Positions 1-8,425 of a DNA stretch of 64,000 bases are shown here, in pieces. The stretch lies in assembly GCF_001463745.1 (NCBI RefSeq), contig NZ_BBWJ01000013.1, positions 44,113 through 108,112 of the forward strand, read 5' to 3'. Every line of letters begins with the position of its first letter. Within the stretch, counting starts at the first letter, position 1. Source of the stretch: Aureimonas sp. AU22 (GTDB taxonomy: Bacteria > Pseudomonadota > Alphaproteobacteria > Rhizobiales > Rhizobiaceae). A program made the translations under genes and the position numbers. The notes below the pieces were generated by a model. That model was not told the origin of the DNA, made no database searches, and worked only from the letters and a program-made list of their open reading frames with translations.

Positions 1-12
1 GCATAAGCGGAT

Positions 13-42
13 GCGGCGGACGAGCCGGAGCCCGTCCGCCGC
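13..42 (-). terminator. Stem-loop downstream of rplY
   Basis: A perfect 9-bp stem (GCGGCGGAC paired with GTCCGCCGC) with a 12-nt loop lies just past the rplY stop codon. No T-run follows on the rplY-sense strand, so it may be a weak terminator or a processing hairpin rather than a classical Rho-independent terminator. Confidence 0.35.
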
Positions 43-50
43 ACAGTCCA

Positions 51-713
51 TCAGTTGCCGGACTTCGGCTCGTCCTCGGCGGTCGCGTCGGTCTGCTGGG
101 TGACCTCGGTGGTCGGCGTCTCGGCGTCGAGCTCGTCGGTCTCCTCGGCCATCGGCGGGACGATCGTGGCGATCACGAAATCCTCGTCGGAGGTGAGGCG
201 GACGCCCTTCGGCAGCGCCAGGTTCGAGGCATGCAGCGCATCGCCGATGTCGAGGCCCGTCAGGTCGAGGGTGAAGCCCTCCGGGATCGACTGCGCAGCG
301 CAGACGACCTCGATGTCGTGGTGCACGACGTTGAGCGAGCCGTCCTTGGCCTTCAGGCCAGGCGCCGCGTCCTCGTTCTCGAAGTGAACGGGAATGCGCA
401 CCGTGACTTCCGTGCGCTCGGAAACGCGGAGGTAGTCGACGTGGGTCAGCGTATCCTTGACGACGTCGAGCTGGTAGTCCTTCGGGAGGACCTGGATCTG
501 CTTGCCGCCGACGTCGATCGTGATGACCGTGGTCAGGAAGCCGCCCGCGTGCAGCTTCAGGAAGGTCTCCTTGTAGGGGACCGCGATCGGCAGGGGCTCC
601 TGCTTGTCGCCGTAGATGACGGCGGGCACCATTCCGTTGCGGCGGAGATGTCTGGCGGCCCCCTTGCCGACCTTCTCGCGCGCTTCGGCCTTGACCGTGT
701 AGCTCTCGCTCAT
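51..713 (-). CDS. rplY: 50S ribosomal protein L25 (Ctc form)
   Basis: Large-subunit protein that binds 5S rRNA. At 220 aa it is the long Ctc-type form: an N-terminal L25 beta-barrel (about residues 5-95, with the [10 protein letters not shown] and PAVIYGD segments that contact 5S rRNA) followed by a C-terminal beta domain (about 100-190) and an acidic, Thr-rich low-complexity tail. The start begins [14 protein letters not shown], normal for the alphaproteobacterial family. It lies about 180 nt downstream of prs on the same strand, an arrangement also common in this group, and may share its transcript. Nothing unusual is seen. Confidence 0.96.
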   Translation of the reverse strand: MSESYTVKAEAREKVGKGAARHLRRNGMVPAVIYGDKQEPLPIAVPYKETFLKLHAGGFLTTVITIDVGGKQIQVLPKDYQLDVVKDTLTHVDYLRVSERTEVTVRIPVHFENEDAAPGLKAKDGSLNVVHHDIEVVCAAQSIPEGFTLDLTGLDIGDALHASNLALPKGVRLTSDEDFVIATIVPPMAEETDELDAETPTTEVTQQTDATAEDEPKSGN

Positions 714-891
714 GGTTTCAATCCTTGTTTCGTTCAGAGGATGCCGGACCGGCCATGCTTGCGCCGGAACGACGAAAAGCGGCGCAAAGGCCGCTTCACG
801 CCCGCGCTGCCTCCAAGGGTGTCCGCGCGGGCGGGTTGGCTATAGCGGCGATCGGCTGGAGAGGCAAGCGAAGCGCCCCCCGTGGACCACC

Positions 892-1824
892 TCAGTCGAA
901 GAGCGAGGAGACCGACTGTTCCGTCGTGGTGCGCGAGATCGCTTCGGCGAGCAGCGTCGCCGTGCTGACGACGCGGATGTTGCGCGCCTCGCGGATCGCC
1001 TTCGTCGGCTCGATCGAATCGGTGATGACGAGTTCCTCGAGGCTCGAGGCCGCGATGCGCGAGACCGCGCCGCCCGAGAGCACGCCGTGGGTGATGTAGG
1101 CGCGAACGCCCTTGGCGCCCGCCGCCATCAGGGCATCGGCCGCGTTGCACAGGGTGCCGCCGGAATCGATGATGTCGTCGATCAGGATGCAGTGGCGACC
1201 CTCGACGTCGCCGATGATGTTCATCACCTCGGACTCGCCCGGCTTCTCGCGGCGCTTGTCGACGATGGCGAGCGGGGCGTCGAGACGCTTGGCGAGCGCC
1301 CGGGCGCGGACCACGCCGCCGACGTCGGGCGAGACCACCATGACGCGGTCGGTCTCGAGATGCTCCTTGATGTCGCGCGCGAGCAGCGGCACGGCGAAGA
1401 GGTTGTCGGTCGGGATGTCGAAGAAGCCCTGGATCTGCCCGGCATGAAGATCCATCGTCATCACGCGGTCGGCGCCGGCGCGGGTGATGAGGTTGGCGAC
1501 GAGCTTGGCCGAGATCGGCGTGCGCCCGCCCGCCTTGCGGTCCTGTCGGGCATAGCCGAAGTAGGGCAGCACGGCCGTGATGCGGCGGGCCGAGGCCCGG
1601 CGCAGCGCGTCCATGATGATCAGGAGCTCCATCAGGTGGTCGTTCGCCGGATAGGACGTCGACTGGATGACGAAGCAGTCCTCGCCGCGCACGTTCTCCT
1701 GGATCTCGACGAATATTTCCTGGTCGGCGAAGCGGCGCACGGAGGCCGCGCCAAGTGGCAGCTCCAGGTAGCGCCCGATCGCTTCGGCGAGAGTGCGGTT
1801 GGAGTTGCCGACAAAGAGTTTCAT
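892..1824 (-). CDS. prs: Ribose-phosphate pyrophosphokinase
   Basis: Makes PRPP from ribose 5-phosphate and ATP for purine, pyrimidine, histidine and tryptophan synthesis; cytosolic. The 310-aa product has the N-terminal MKLFVGNSN opening, the ATP-binding flexible-loop region FGYARQDRK (about residues 93-101) and the PRPP-binding loop in [11 protein letters not shown] (about 215-225), all characteristic of class I enzymes. An in-frame ATG five codons upstream (1839) would add MKRSA. The internal start at 1824 is chosen because it matches the family N-terminus. A 145-nt gap separates it from the M24 gene upstream, enough for its own promoter. Confidence 0.95.
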   Translation of the reverse strand: MKLFVGNSNRTLAEAIGRYLELPLGAASVRRFADQEIFVEIQENVRGEDCFVIQSTSYPANDHLMELLIIMDALRRASARRITAVLPYFGYARQDRKAGGRTPISAKLVANLITRAGADRVMTMDLHAGQIQGFFDIPTDNLFAVPLLARDIKEHLETDRVMVVSPDVGGVVRARALAKRLDAPLAIVDKRREKPGESEVMNIIGDVEGRHCILIDDIIDSGGTLCNAADALMAAGAKGVRAYITHGVLSGGAVSRIAASSLEELVITDSIEPTKAIREARNIRVVSTATLLAEAISRTTTEQSVSSLFD

Positions 1825-1969
1825 CGCTGACCGCTTCATCCGTCTACGGGGCTCGCCGGCCCTCGGAACGGAGGGGCCGGTCGCATGGGCGGGCTCTAAG
1901 CAAGATGGTGGAAAGATTCAAGGTTGCGCTGCGGGAAACACCGCGGCGCAGTTAAGGCCTGCCCTCGCT

Positions 1970-3121
1970 TCAGCCGGTCGCCATCAGTTCGATCGGCAGC
2001 CGCGAGAGACACTCCGGGCCGTCTTCCGTGGTGAGATAGGTCTGGCCGAGGCACATGGCGGCGCCGCTGTCCGAATCCATGATGATCATGTGGGCGAACA
2101 GCGTCATGTTCGGACGAATCGGCTCGGCATTGCCCGCGACGAACATCTGCGGATCCATCCAGGAGGGCGCGAAGCGCGCGCCCACCGAGTAGCCGCAGGC
2201 GGCGAGGCGGTGGCGGACGAGGTCGTGGCTTTCCATCACGCGCGCATGGGCGTCGAAGACGTCGCCGAAGGTCTGGCCGGGGCGCATCGCCGCCTCCACC
2301 GCCGTCAGCGCCTCCGCACCGGCCGCGAACAGTTCCTCGTGGCGCATGAGAGGACGCCCGACGATGAGCGTGCGCATCAGCGGCGCATGGTACTGCGCCT
2401 TGACGCCGGACCACTCGATCGTCAGCTGATCCTGTGCGCCAAGCCGCCTGCGGCCGGACTTGTAGCGGCAGAGGAGGGCGTCCTCGCCAGAGCCGAGGAT
2501 GAACGGATTGGCCGGATAGTCGCCGCCCTTCAAGAGGATGTCGCCCTGCAGCGCATGAAGGAGCACGCCCTCGTCGGCCCCCTCGCGCACCAGCGGCCAC
2601 ATCGCTTCGAGCGCTTCGTCGCCGAGACGCGCAGCCTCCCTGACATAGGCGATCTCGGCCTCGCTCTTGACGACGCGCAGGGCGGGCACGAGGTCGGAGG
2701 CGTCCACGAGCGCGGCGAAGGAGCCGAGTTTCTCCTCCACGAGCTTGCCGTTGGCCGCCGTCAGTCCGTGCGTCGACCATTCGACGCCGACCCGCGCGCC
2801 GAGAAGGCCCATGTCGTCCATGATGTCGCGTAGCTCGATCGCGGGATTGGCGCCGCCCCGGTCGCGCCAGACCACGACGGTCTCGATGTTGGACGTCGCC
2901 CGCGCCTGGCGCAGGTCCGCCGAACGGGTGAGGAGGCGCATCTCGCCGTCCGCCTTCACCACGAGGCACTGGAAGAAGCAGAAGCCGAACGTGTCGTAGC
3001 CCGTCAGCCAGTACATCGAGTCCTGTGCGAACAGGAGCACGGCGTCGAGCTTGCGTTCCGCCATCTCGGCGGACAGGCGCGCGCGGCGGCGTTCGAATTC
3101 GTCGGCGGTGAAATGAAGCAT
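1970..3121 (-). CDS. M24-family (aminopeptidase P/creatinase fold) protein, metal ligands not evident
   Basis: A 383-aa protein with the two-domain architecture of the M24B group: an N-terminal creatinase-type domain (about 1-130, opening MLHFTADEFERRR) and a C-terminal pita-bread domain (about 145-375). In true aminopeptidase P the metal site uses two Asp, one His and two Glu in conserved blocks. Here the first block reads LTIEWSGV, the His block reads CGYSVGARF, and the first Glu block is replaced by LFAHMIIMDSD. The dinuclear metal site therefore looks lost, as in creatinase-type hydrolases, which use a His instead. A C-N hydrolase acting on a small substrate (creatinase- or ectoine-hydrolase-like) is as plausible as a peptidase. 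It is the last gene of the lgt-midA-pgeF run, 23 nt behind pgeF. Confidence 0.8.
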   Translation of the reverse strand: MLHFTADEFERRRARLSAEMAERKLDAVLLFAQDSMYWLTGYDTFGFCFFQCLVVKADGEMRLLTRSADLRQARATSNIETVVVWRDRGGANPAIELRDIMDDMGLLGARVGVEWSTHGLTAANGKLVEEKLGSFAALVDASDLVPALRVVKSEAEIAYVREAARLGDEALEAMWPLVREGADEGVLLHALQGDILLKGGDYPANPFILGSGEDALLCRYKSGRRRLGAQDQLTIEWSGVKAQYHAPLMRTLIVGRPLMRHEELFAAGAEALTAVEAAMRPGQTFGDVFDAHARVMESHDLVRHRLAACGYSVGARFAPSWMDPQMFVAGNAEPIRPNMTLFAHMIIMDSDSGAAMCLGQTYLTTEDGPECLSRLPIELMATG

Positions 3122-3144
3122 TGCGTCGTCCGGTTTGGGGCGCG

Positions 3145-3951
3145 TCAGGCGAGAGCGATGGCCGAGAGCTGGCGACCGTAGTCGGGCTCGCCGCGATGGG
3201 TGGTGCGCCGGAAGGAGTAGAAGGCGTCCTCCTCGGCATAGGTGCAGCGGCCGACGAAGCGGGCGGACAGCCCGAGCCGTTCGAGGCGTGCGAGGATGAA
3301 GGCGGGAAGGTCGAACAGACGCTTGGCCTCGGAGGCGCCCGGCGCGAAGAAGCGCGCGTTCTCGGCACTCTGGCGAAGGAACGTCTCCGCCATGTCGGAG
3401 CCGACCTCGTAGTTCGGCTGCGTGATGCAGGGGCCGAGCACGGCCTCGATCCGCTCGCGCCGCGCGCCGAGCCCCTCCATTGCCTCCACCGTGCGCTCCA
3501 GGACACCGCCGACGGCACCGCGCCATCCGGCATGGGCCGCGGCGACGACGCCCGCGTCAGCGTCCGCGAAGAGGATGGGTCCGCAATCCGCGGTCACCAC
3601 CCCGACGGCAAGGCCCCGCACGGCGGTCACCACGGCATCGGCCTTCGGCCGTTCGCCGCCGGAGGGGTCGGTCGCGACGACCGCATCGGCCGAATGGGTC
3701 TGCCAGGGCGTCGCCAGCCGCGCGCCGTCGAGCCCGAGGAAGTGCACGGCGCGCCGGCGGTTCTCATGCACGTCTTTCGGCGCGTCGTGCGAGCCGATGC
3801 CGGCGTTGAGCCCGCGATAGAGGCCGCTCGAGACGCCGCCGCTTCGCGTGAAGAAGGCGTGGGCGAGACGCTTGTCCGCCTTCAGAGCGGGGTCCTGAAC
3901 GGTGTCGCCGTCGCGGATGTGCGAGGCCGAGGTGAGGCGATGATCGAGCAT
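3145..3951 (-). CDS. pgeF: Peptidoglycan editing factor PgeF (YfiH, laccase-domain family)
   Basis: A 268-aa YfiH-family protein. Family members are cytosolic, bind zinc through two His and one Cys, and in E. coli remove wrongly incorporated residues from peptidoglycan precursors; older annotations call them polyphenol oxidases. The three ligand blocks are all present: TPWQTHSADAV (His), VVTADCGPIL (Cys) and AAHAGWRGAVGG (His). The C-terminal CTYAEEDAFYSFRR is the usual family ending. Start and stop fit a co-transcribed lgt-midA-pgeF set (33-nt gap to midA), linking it to envelope functions. Confidence 0.92.
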   Translation of the reverse strand: MLDHRLTSASHIRDGDTVQDPALKADKRLAHAFFTRSGGVSSGLYRGLNAGIGSHDAPKDVHENRRRAVHFLGLDGARLATPWQTHSADAVVATDPSGGERPKADAVVTAVRGLAVGVVTADCGPILFADADAGVVAAAHAGWRGAVGGVLERTVEAMEGLGARRERIEAVLGPCITQPNYEVGSDMAETFLRQSAENARFFAPGASEAKRLFDLPAFILARLERLGLSARFVGRCTYAEEDAFYSFRRTTHRGEPDYGRQLSAIALA

Positions 3952-3984
3952 GGGCCGGGATGGTGGGGGAGGGGGGAATCGAAG

Positions 3985-5085
3985 TCAATCGACCGCGGGG
4001 CGGGCAAAGGGTGGCAGCGCGAGCGGCGCCGACGCCACCGCGAACACCTGGAACAGCGCTCCCATCTCGCCCGGCCCCTTTCCGGCCAGCCGGTGGACGG
4101 CGGCGGTGATCGCCTCGCGCGCCGCGGCGTCCGCATGCGCGCCGAGCCGTCCGGCGCGTTCGGGCAGACCGAGCGACAGGAGGAAATCGCCTTGCCTGGC
4201 GAGACCGAACCTGAGCGGCGCGACCGCGGTCATCGCGCGGGCGACCTGCTCCCAGTCGACATGGCTGGTGATGTCGGCGGTCCCCGGCGCGTCGAGGCTC
4301 GACGCCGCGCGGTGGCGCCGCAGCGCCTGCAGCGTGTCGCCATAGGCCGAGCGGGCGTGACCGTAGTCGATCAGGAGCGCCGCCCCGCCGAACCGGTACA
4401 GGCGGTCGGCAAGACCTGCAGCCAAGGCGTCGCGCTCGGGCGAGGCCTCGAAGACGGCCCCTTCGTCGGGCGGCGGAAGGCGGGCGAGCGCGGCCGGTAC
4501 TTCGGAGGCTTGCGGACCGTCCACGAAGGCGAGGCCTTCGCCGGACGTTGCGACATGCCGCTCGCGCCAGGCACCGTCGCGGAACACGAACTGGCGGATC
4601 GCCACCGCGTCCAGGAGCTCGTTGGCGACGAGGACGAGCGGGCTTTCGTCGAGGTCCTCGATCCGACGCACGCGGCGAATGGGCAAGTCGAAGCGCGCCA
4701 GGCGCTCCGTCTGAACGGCCGCCAGACGATCGCTCACCTCGACGAGGCACACACGAGCGGCCTGGAGGAAGGCGGGGTCGAACTGGCGCAGCGTGCGCAG
4801 CATGTCGGCCATCAGCGTGCCGCGCCCCGGCCCGGCTTCGGCGAAAGTGAAGGGCGAGGGACGGCCGAGCCCGTCCCAGGCCGCGAAGGCCCAGGCCGCG
4901 AGAAGCTCGCCGAACATCTGGCTGATCTCCGGCGCCGTCGTGAAGTCGCCGTCCGCGCCGATCGGGTCGCGGCTCGTGTAGTAGCCGGCGGCCGGATCGA
5001 ACAGCACCAGGTTCCAGAACCGGTCGAGGCGCATCGGGCCCGATGCCTCGATCTCGGCGCGGATGCGCTGGGCGAGGTCGCTCAC
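3985..5085 (-). CDS. MidA/NDUFAF7-family SAM-dependent methyltransferase
   Basis: A 366-aa class I methyltransferase of the family that in mitochondria (NDUFAF7/MidA) methylates an arginine of a complex I subunit; the bacterial substrate is not established. Visible features are the N-terminal FWNLVLFDPAAGYYTSRDP block with GADGDFTTAPEISQMFGE, the SAM-binding FAEAGPGRGTLMADML motif (about residues 80-95) and the VANELLDA acceptor-site block. The start is a GTG at 5085 whose last bases overlap the lgt stop (GTGA overlap), showing translational coupling; no ATG in this frame aligns with the family N-terminus. Confidence 0.88.
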   Translation of the reverse strand: MSDLAQRIRAEIEASGPMRLDRFWNLVLFDPAAGYYTSRDPIGADGDFTTAPEISQMFGELLAAWAFAAWDGLGRPSPFTFAEAGPGRGTLMADMLRTLRQFDPAFLQAARVCLVEVSDRLAAVQTERLARFDLPIRRVRRIEDLDESPLVLVANELLDAVAIRQFVFRDGAWRERHVATSGEGLAFVDGPQASEVPAALARLPPPDEGAVFEASPERDALAAGLADRLYRFGGAALLIDYGHARSAYGDTLQALRRHRAASSLDAPGTADITSHVDWEQVARAMTAVAPLRFGLARQGDFLLSLGLPERAGRLGAHADAAAREAITAAVHRLAGKGPGEMGALFQVFAVASAPLALPPFARPAVD

Positions 5086-5951
5086 GCCGAGGCCGCGGGC
5101 TCGACCGGCCGGGGTTCGTAGGCGCGGGGCTTCGCGGTCGCGATCGCCCAGAGGCCGACGAGCAGCATGGGGATGGAGAGCACCATGCCCATGGTCAGCC
5201 ACCCGGTGCCGAGGAGATAGCCGAGCTGCGCATCCGGCATGCGGAAGAACTCCACGAAGATGCGCGCCGAGCCGTAGAGGAAGATGAAGGCCCCGCCGAC
5301 GAGGCGCGGGCGCCCGAGCGCCTTGAACCGATGCGTCAGCAGCCGCAGGATCAGGAACAGCACGATTCCCTCCAGCGCCGCCTCGTAGAGCTGGCTCGGA
5401 TGGCGCGGCTCGGGGCCGGCATGGGGGAACACCATGGCCCAGGGCACCGCCGTCGGTGCCCCCCAAAGCTCGCCGTTGATGAAGTTGGCGATGCGCCCGA
5501 AGAACAGGCCGAACGGCACGGAAGCGGCGACCACGTCGATCAGGCTGAGCAACGGCACCTTGTGCGACCGGCAGAACAGGATCATCGCGATCGTCACGCC
5601 GAGAAGACCGCCGTGGAAGGACATGCCGCCCTCCCAGATACGCAGGGCCGAGAGCGGGTCGGCGACGATGCGGTCGAAGTCGTAGAACAGGATCGAGCCG
5701 ATCCGCCCGCCGGCCACGATGCCGATCGTGATCCACACGATGAAGTCGTCGATGTCCGTCTTGGTGATCGGCGAGACGCCGTTCGGCCAGAGCTTCGCCG
5801 TGCCGACGAGATGGCGGCCGTAGAGCCAGCCGCACAGGATGCCGGCCACATAGGCCAGGCCGTACCAGCGCAGCGCGATCGGGCCGATCTGCAGGAAGAC
5901 CGGGTCGATCGCGGGGTAGGTGAGGACACCGAGAAAGGCTGAGGCTGTCAT
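5082..5951 (-). CDS. lgt: Prolipoprotein diacylglyceryl transferase
   Basis: Inner-membrane enzyme that transfers diacylglycerol from phosphatidylglycerol to the lipobox cysteine of prolipoproteins, the first step of lipoprotein maturation. The 289-aa product has about seven hydrophobic segments and the family signature around GRIANFINGELWG (about residues 145-157) with its essential Arg and Asn, plus GGMSFHGGLLG (about 105-115). The start at 5951 (MTASAFL) is used because the first membrane segment follows directly; a longer in-frame reading upstream has no family match. First gene of the lgt-midA-pgeF-M24 operon and divergent from ubiK. Confidence 0.96.
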   Translation of the reverse strand: MTASAFLGVLTYPAIDPVFLQIGPIALRWYGLAYVAGILCGWLYGRHLVGTAKLWPNGVSPITKTDIDDFIVWITIGIVAGGRIGSILFYDFDRIVADPLSALRIWEGGMSFHGGLLGVTIAMILFCRSHKVPLLSLIDVVAASVPFGLFFGRIANFINGELWGAPTAVPWAMVFPHAGPEPRHPSQLYEAALEGIVLFLILRLLTHRFKALGRPRLVGGAFIFLYGSARIFVEFFRMPDAQLGYLLGTGWLTMGMVLSIPMLLVGLWAIATAKPRAYEPRPVEPAASA

Positions 5952-6087
5952 GGCTTCGTGGCTTCCCCTCGGGCTTCGCTCGTCGCGGCGGGGTGTGCGC
6001 CGGGGGAGGAGCGGGGTCAAGTCGCTCCATTGCCAATGGGGGGGCGAGAGCCTACCTCGAAGGGGCCGAACCTGAAGGAGCGAGATC

Positions 6088-6360
6088 ATGACCGACCGAG
6101 GCCCGAACCGCATGCTGGACGAGTTCGCACGCATGATGACCGATGCGGCCGGCGCGGCGCAGGGCGTGCGTCGCGAGATGGAAACCGTGTTCCGCAGCCA
6201 GGGGGAGCGTTTCATCAACTCGATGGATCTCGTCCAGCGCGAGGAATTCGAGGCCGTCCGCGAAATGGCGACCCGTGCACGCGTCGAGAACGAAGCTCTG
6301 AAAAAGCGCGTCGCCGACCTCGAAGCCCGTTTGTCCGGCACCTCCGCGCCTTCGGTCTGA
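6088..6360 (+). CDS. UbiK-like accessory factor (BMFP domain, YqiC family)
   Basis: A 90-aa, largely alpha-helical protein. The C-terminal half (about 45-82), with EEFEAVREMATRARVENEALKKRV, is the coiled-coil trimerisation segment of the BMFP/YqiC family. E. coli UbiK is an assembly factor for aerobic ubiquinone synthesis that binds membranes through its amphipathic N-terminus. A good Shine-Dalgarno (AAGGAG) lies 8 nt before the ATG. It is monocistronic and divergent from lgt, with a 136-nt shared promoter region. Direct involvement in ubiquinone synthesis is inferred from the family. Confidence 0.88.
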   Translation: MTDRGPNRMLDEFARMMTDAAGAAQGVRREMETVFRSQGERFINSMDLVQREEFEAVREMATRARVENEALKKRVADLEARLSGTSAPSV

Positions 6361-6682
6361 GGCTTTTCCACAGGCCGTGCACAGGTTTGTCACGTGCCCG
6401 TCGCCCGGCAGTGGAATCCGAAAAGCGTGAGGGCTGAATCCCTTAACGCGGCGGGTCCCGGCTCCCGATCATGGCCCGCCCCCGGCGAACGTTAAAATCC
6501 GGTTTCCGCCTCTGGAATCGCGAGTCCGCGTCGATACACTGATTCTCAACGGTGATTCGCCACGGCGGCGGTTTTCCGGAGGCGCGGAGCCAAGGGTCTT
6601 ACGAGGAATTCGACCCTTGACGACGGGGTGCGTGCGGCACCCCGGCGGTCCCGCGTCGGATGCGGCACGGGGACAACAAACC
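6361..6682. other. Intergenic region upstream of the ybjN-like gene
   Basis: About 320 nt without a convincing gene. It contains a strong hairpin at 6624-6644 (8-bp stem CGGGGTGC / GCACCCCG, 5-nt loop) within the likely leader of the downstream gene, preceded by a possible -35 element TTGACG at 6617-6622. An upstream in-frame start at 6617 would read through this hairpin and encode Pro/Ala-rich residues not typical of the family, so the hairpin is treated as untranslated leader. Confidence 0.35.
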
Positions 6683-7183
6683 ATGCAACTCGGCGAATTG
6701 GATATCAGGCGACAATCCCATCCGGTGGATGTGATCGAGACCGTCGCCTCCCATCACGACTGGTCCTTCGAGCGGCCCTGCGACGACGAGATCGCCGTCT
6801 CGGTACAGGGCGCATGGACCGATTATTCCGTCTCCTTCTCTTGGATGGAGGCTTCCGAGGCACTGCATCTGGGCTGCGCCTTCACGCTCAAGGTGCCGGC
6901 CCGGCGGCAGGTCGAGGTGCTGCGGCTTCTGTCGCGTATCAACGAGCAGATGCTCGTCGGTCATTTCGACCTCTGGTCGTCCGAGGGCGCGGTGATGTTC
7001 CGGCACGCCATCCTTCTGTCGGGCGGCGTCCAGCCGACGAGCCAGCAGGCGGAGCGGTTGCTGTCGGCGGCGCTGGAGGCCTGCGAGCGGTATTACCAGG
7101 CCTTCCAGTTCGTGGTCTGGGCCGAGAAGAGTGCCGAGGAGGCGATGGCCTGCGCGGTGTTCGATACGGTCGGCAACGCATGA
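6683..7183 (+). CDS. YbjN domain-containing protein
   Basis: A 166-aa soluble protein of the YbjN family, a small sensory/regulatory-type fold common in alphaproteobacteria and of unknown biochemical role. Recognisable blocks are VDVIETVASHHDWSFER, the central VSVQGAWTDYSVSFSW and LLSRINEQMLVGHFDLW near residue 85-100. The start at 6683 (MQLGELD) is preferred over an ATG 22 codons upstream. The stop overlaps the proC start (ATGA), and in many rhizobia the same ybjN-proC-csaA trio is found, so the three are probably co-transcribed. Confidence 0.85.
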   Translation: MQLGELDIRRQSHPVDVIETVASHHDWSFERPCDDEIAVSVQGAWTDYSVSFSWMEASEALHLGCAFTLKVPARRQVEVLRLLSRINEQMLVGHFDLWSSEGAVMFRHAILLSGGVQPTSQQAERLLSAALEACERYYQAFQFVVWAEKSAEEAMACAVFDTVGNA

Positions 7184-8001
7184 GCGAGGGCATCGCGCCG
7201 GTCGGCCGGCTTCTGCTGCTCGGCGGCGGCAACATGGGCGGCGCGATGCTGCGCGGCTGGATGGAGCGCGGTCTCGACCCCGCCTCCGTCACCATCCTCG
7301 ATCCCAATCCGTCCCCGGCGCTCGGGCCGCTTTTCGATCGCGGCGTGCGGCACGCCGCCGCGGCGCCGGCCGAGCCGCAGGACGTCGTGATCCTCGCGGT
7401 GAAGCCGCAGGTGCTGGCGGATGCCGTCGCGCCGTTGCGCGCCGCACTGAAGCACGAAACGCTGCTGATCTCGGTCGCGGCCGGTCGCACCGTCGCCTTC
7501 ATCGAGGAGCGCCTCGGCGAGCGGCCGGTGGTGCGCGCCATGCCCAACACGCCGGCGCTGATCGGCCGCGGCATCACGGGCGCCTATGCCAACGCGCGCG
7601 TCACGCCGGGCCTGAAGGCGACGGCGACCGATCTCCTGTCCGCCAGCGGTCCGGTGGAATGGGTGCCCTCCGAGGACGACATCGACCGTGTGACCGCGGT
7701 CTCCGGCAGCGGCCCGGCCTATGTGTTCCTGCTCGCCGAGGCGCTGGCCGAAGCCGGGGTCGCCGCAGGGCTCGAGCCCGATCTCGCCATGCGCCTCGCG
7801 CGCCATACGGTTGCGGGCGCAGGCGAGCTGATGATCCGCTCCGACGACGAACCGGCGCAGCTTCGCCGCAACGTCACTTCGCCGAAGGGCACGACCGAGG
7901 CGGCGCTCGGCGTCCTGATGGGCGACTACGGTCTCCAGCCCCTGATGACGAAGGCGGTGGCCGCCGCGCGCGACCGGGCGATCGAACTCTCCAAGGGTTG
8001 A
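7180..8001 (+). CDS. proC: Pyrroline-5-carboxylate reductase
   Basis: Catalyses the last step of proline synthesis, NAD(P)H-dependent reduction of pyrroline-5-carboxylate; cytosolic. The 273-aa product has the N-terminal dinucleotide motif LLGGGNMGGAML (about residues 11-22), the substrate block VRAMPNTPALIGRG (about 118-131) and the C-terminal signature from SGSGPAYVFLLAEAL through LRRNVTSPKGTTEAAL. The ATG overlaps the ybjN stop by 4 nt, indicating translational coupling. Confidence 0.96.
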   Translation: MSEGIAPVGRLLLLGGGNMGGAMLRGWMERGLDPASVTILDPNPSPALGPLFDRGVRHAAAAPAEPQDVVILAVKPQVLADAVAPLRAALKHETLLISVAAGRTVAFIEERLGERPVVRAMPNTPALIGRGITGAYANARVTPGLKATATDLLSASGPVEWVPSEDDIDRVTAVSGSGPAYVFLLAEALAEAGVAAGLEPDLAMRLARHTVAGAGELMIRSDDEPAQLRRNVTSPKGTTEAALGVLMGDYGLQPLMTKAVAAARDRAIELSKG

Positions 8002-8003
8002 GC

Positions 8004-8366
8004 ATGAGCAACGAGACCACCGCGGTCGCGCCGGAGATCACCTTCGACGACTTCATGACGGTCGACATCCGTGTCGGCACGATCGTCCAGGCCGAGCCCT
8101 TTCCCGAAGCCAGAAAGCCCGCCTTTCGCCTCGTGATCGATTTCGGGCCGGAGATCGGACGGAAGAAGTCCTCCGCGCAGATCACCGTGCGCCACTCGCT
8201 GGACGAGCTCGTCGGCCGGCAGGTCATGGCGGTGGTGAACTTCCCGCCGCGCCAGATCGGGCCGATGCGCTCGGAGGTCCTGACCCTCGGATTCCCGGAC
8301 GAGGCGGGCAACGTGGTTCTGGCGGCGCTCGCGCATCCCGTGCCGAACGGCGGGCGCCTGTTCTAG
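8004..8366 (+). CDS. csaA: CsaA-type tRNA-binding domain protein
   Basis: A 120-aa stand-alone OB-fold protein of the EMAP/Trbp111 tRNA-binding family; the Bacillus member CsaA has export-related chaperone activity. Family hallmarks are VDIRVGTIVQAEPFPEARKP at the N-terminus, KKSSAQITVRH in the middle and VVNFPPRQIGPMRSEVLTLG toward the end. It starts 3 nt after the proC stop, making a tight ybjN-proC-csaA operon. It faces the histidine kinase gene convergently across a 59-nt gap holding a 9-bp GC-rich hairpin (8394-8415) without a T-run. Confidence 0.9.
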   Translation: MSNETTAVAPEITFDDFMTVDIRVGTIVQAEPFPEARKPAFRLVIDFGPEIGRKKSSAQITVRHSLDELVGRQVMAVVNFPPRQIGPMRSEVLTLGFPDEAGNVVLAALAHPVPNGGRLF

Positions 8367-8425
8367 GTCCGGCAGTCGGCGCGATCGTCCGGCGGCGAGG
8401 CGGCATCGCCTCGCCGGGGCAATCG

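Noticed and set aside
3121..5121. A 666-codon plus-strand open frame across pgeF and midA
   Set aside because: It lies opposite two well-supported genes and encodes Arg/Gly/Glu-rich low-complexity sequence.
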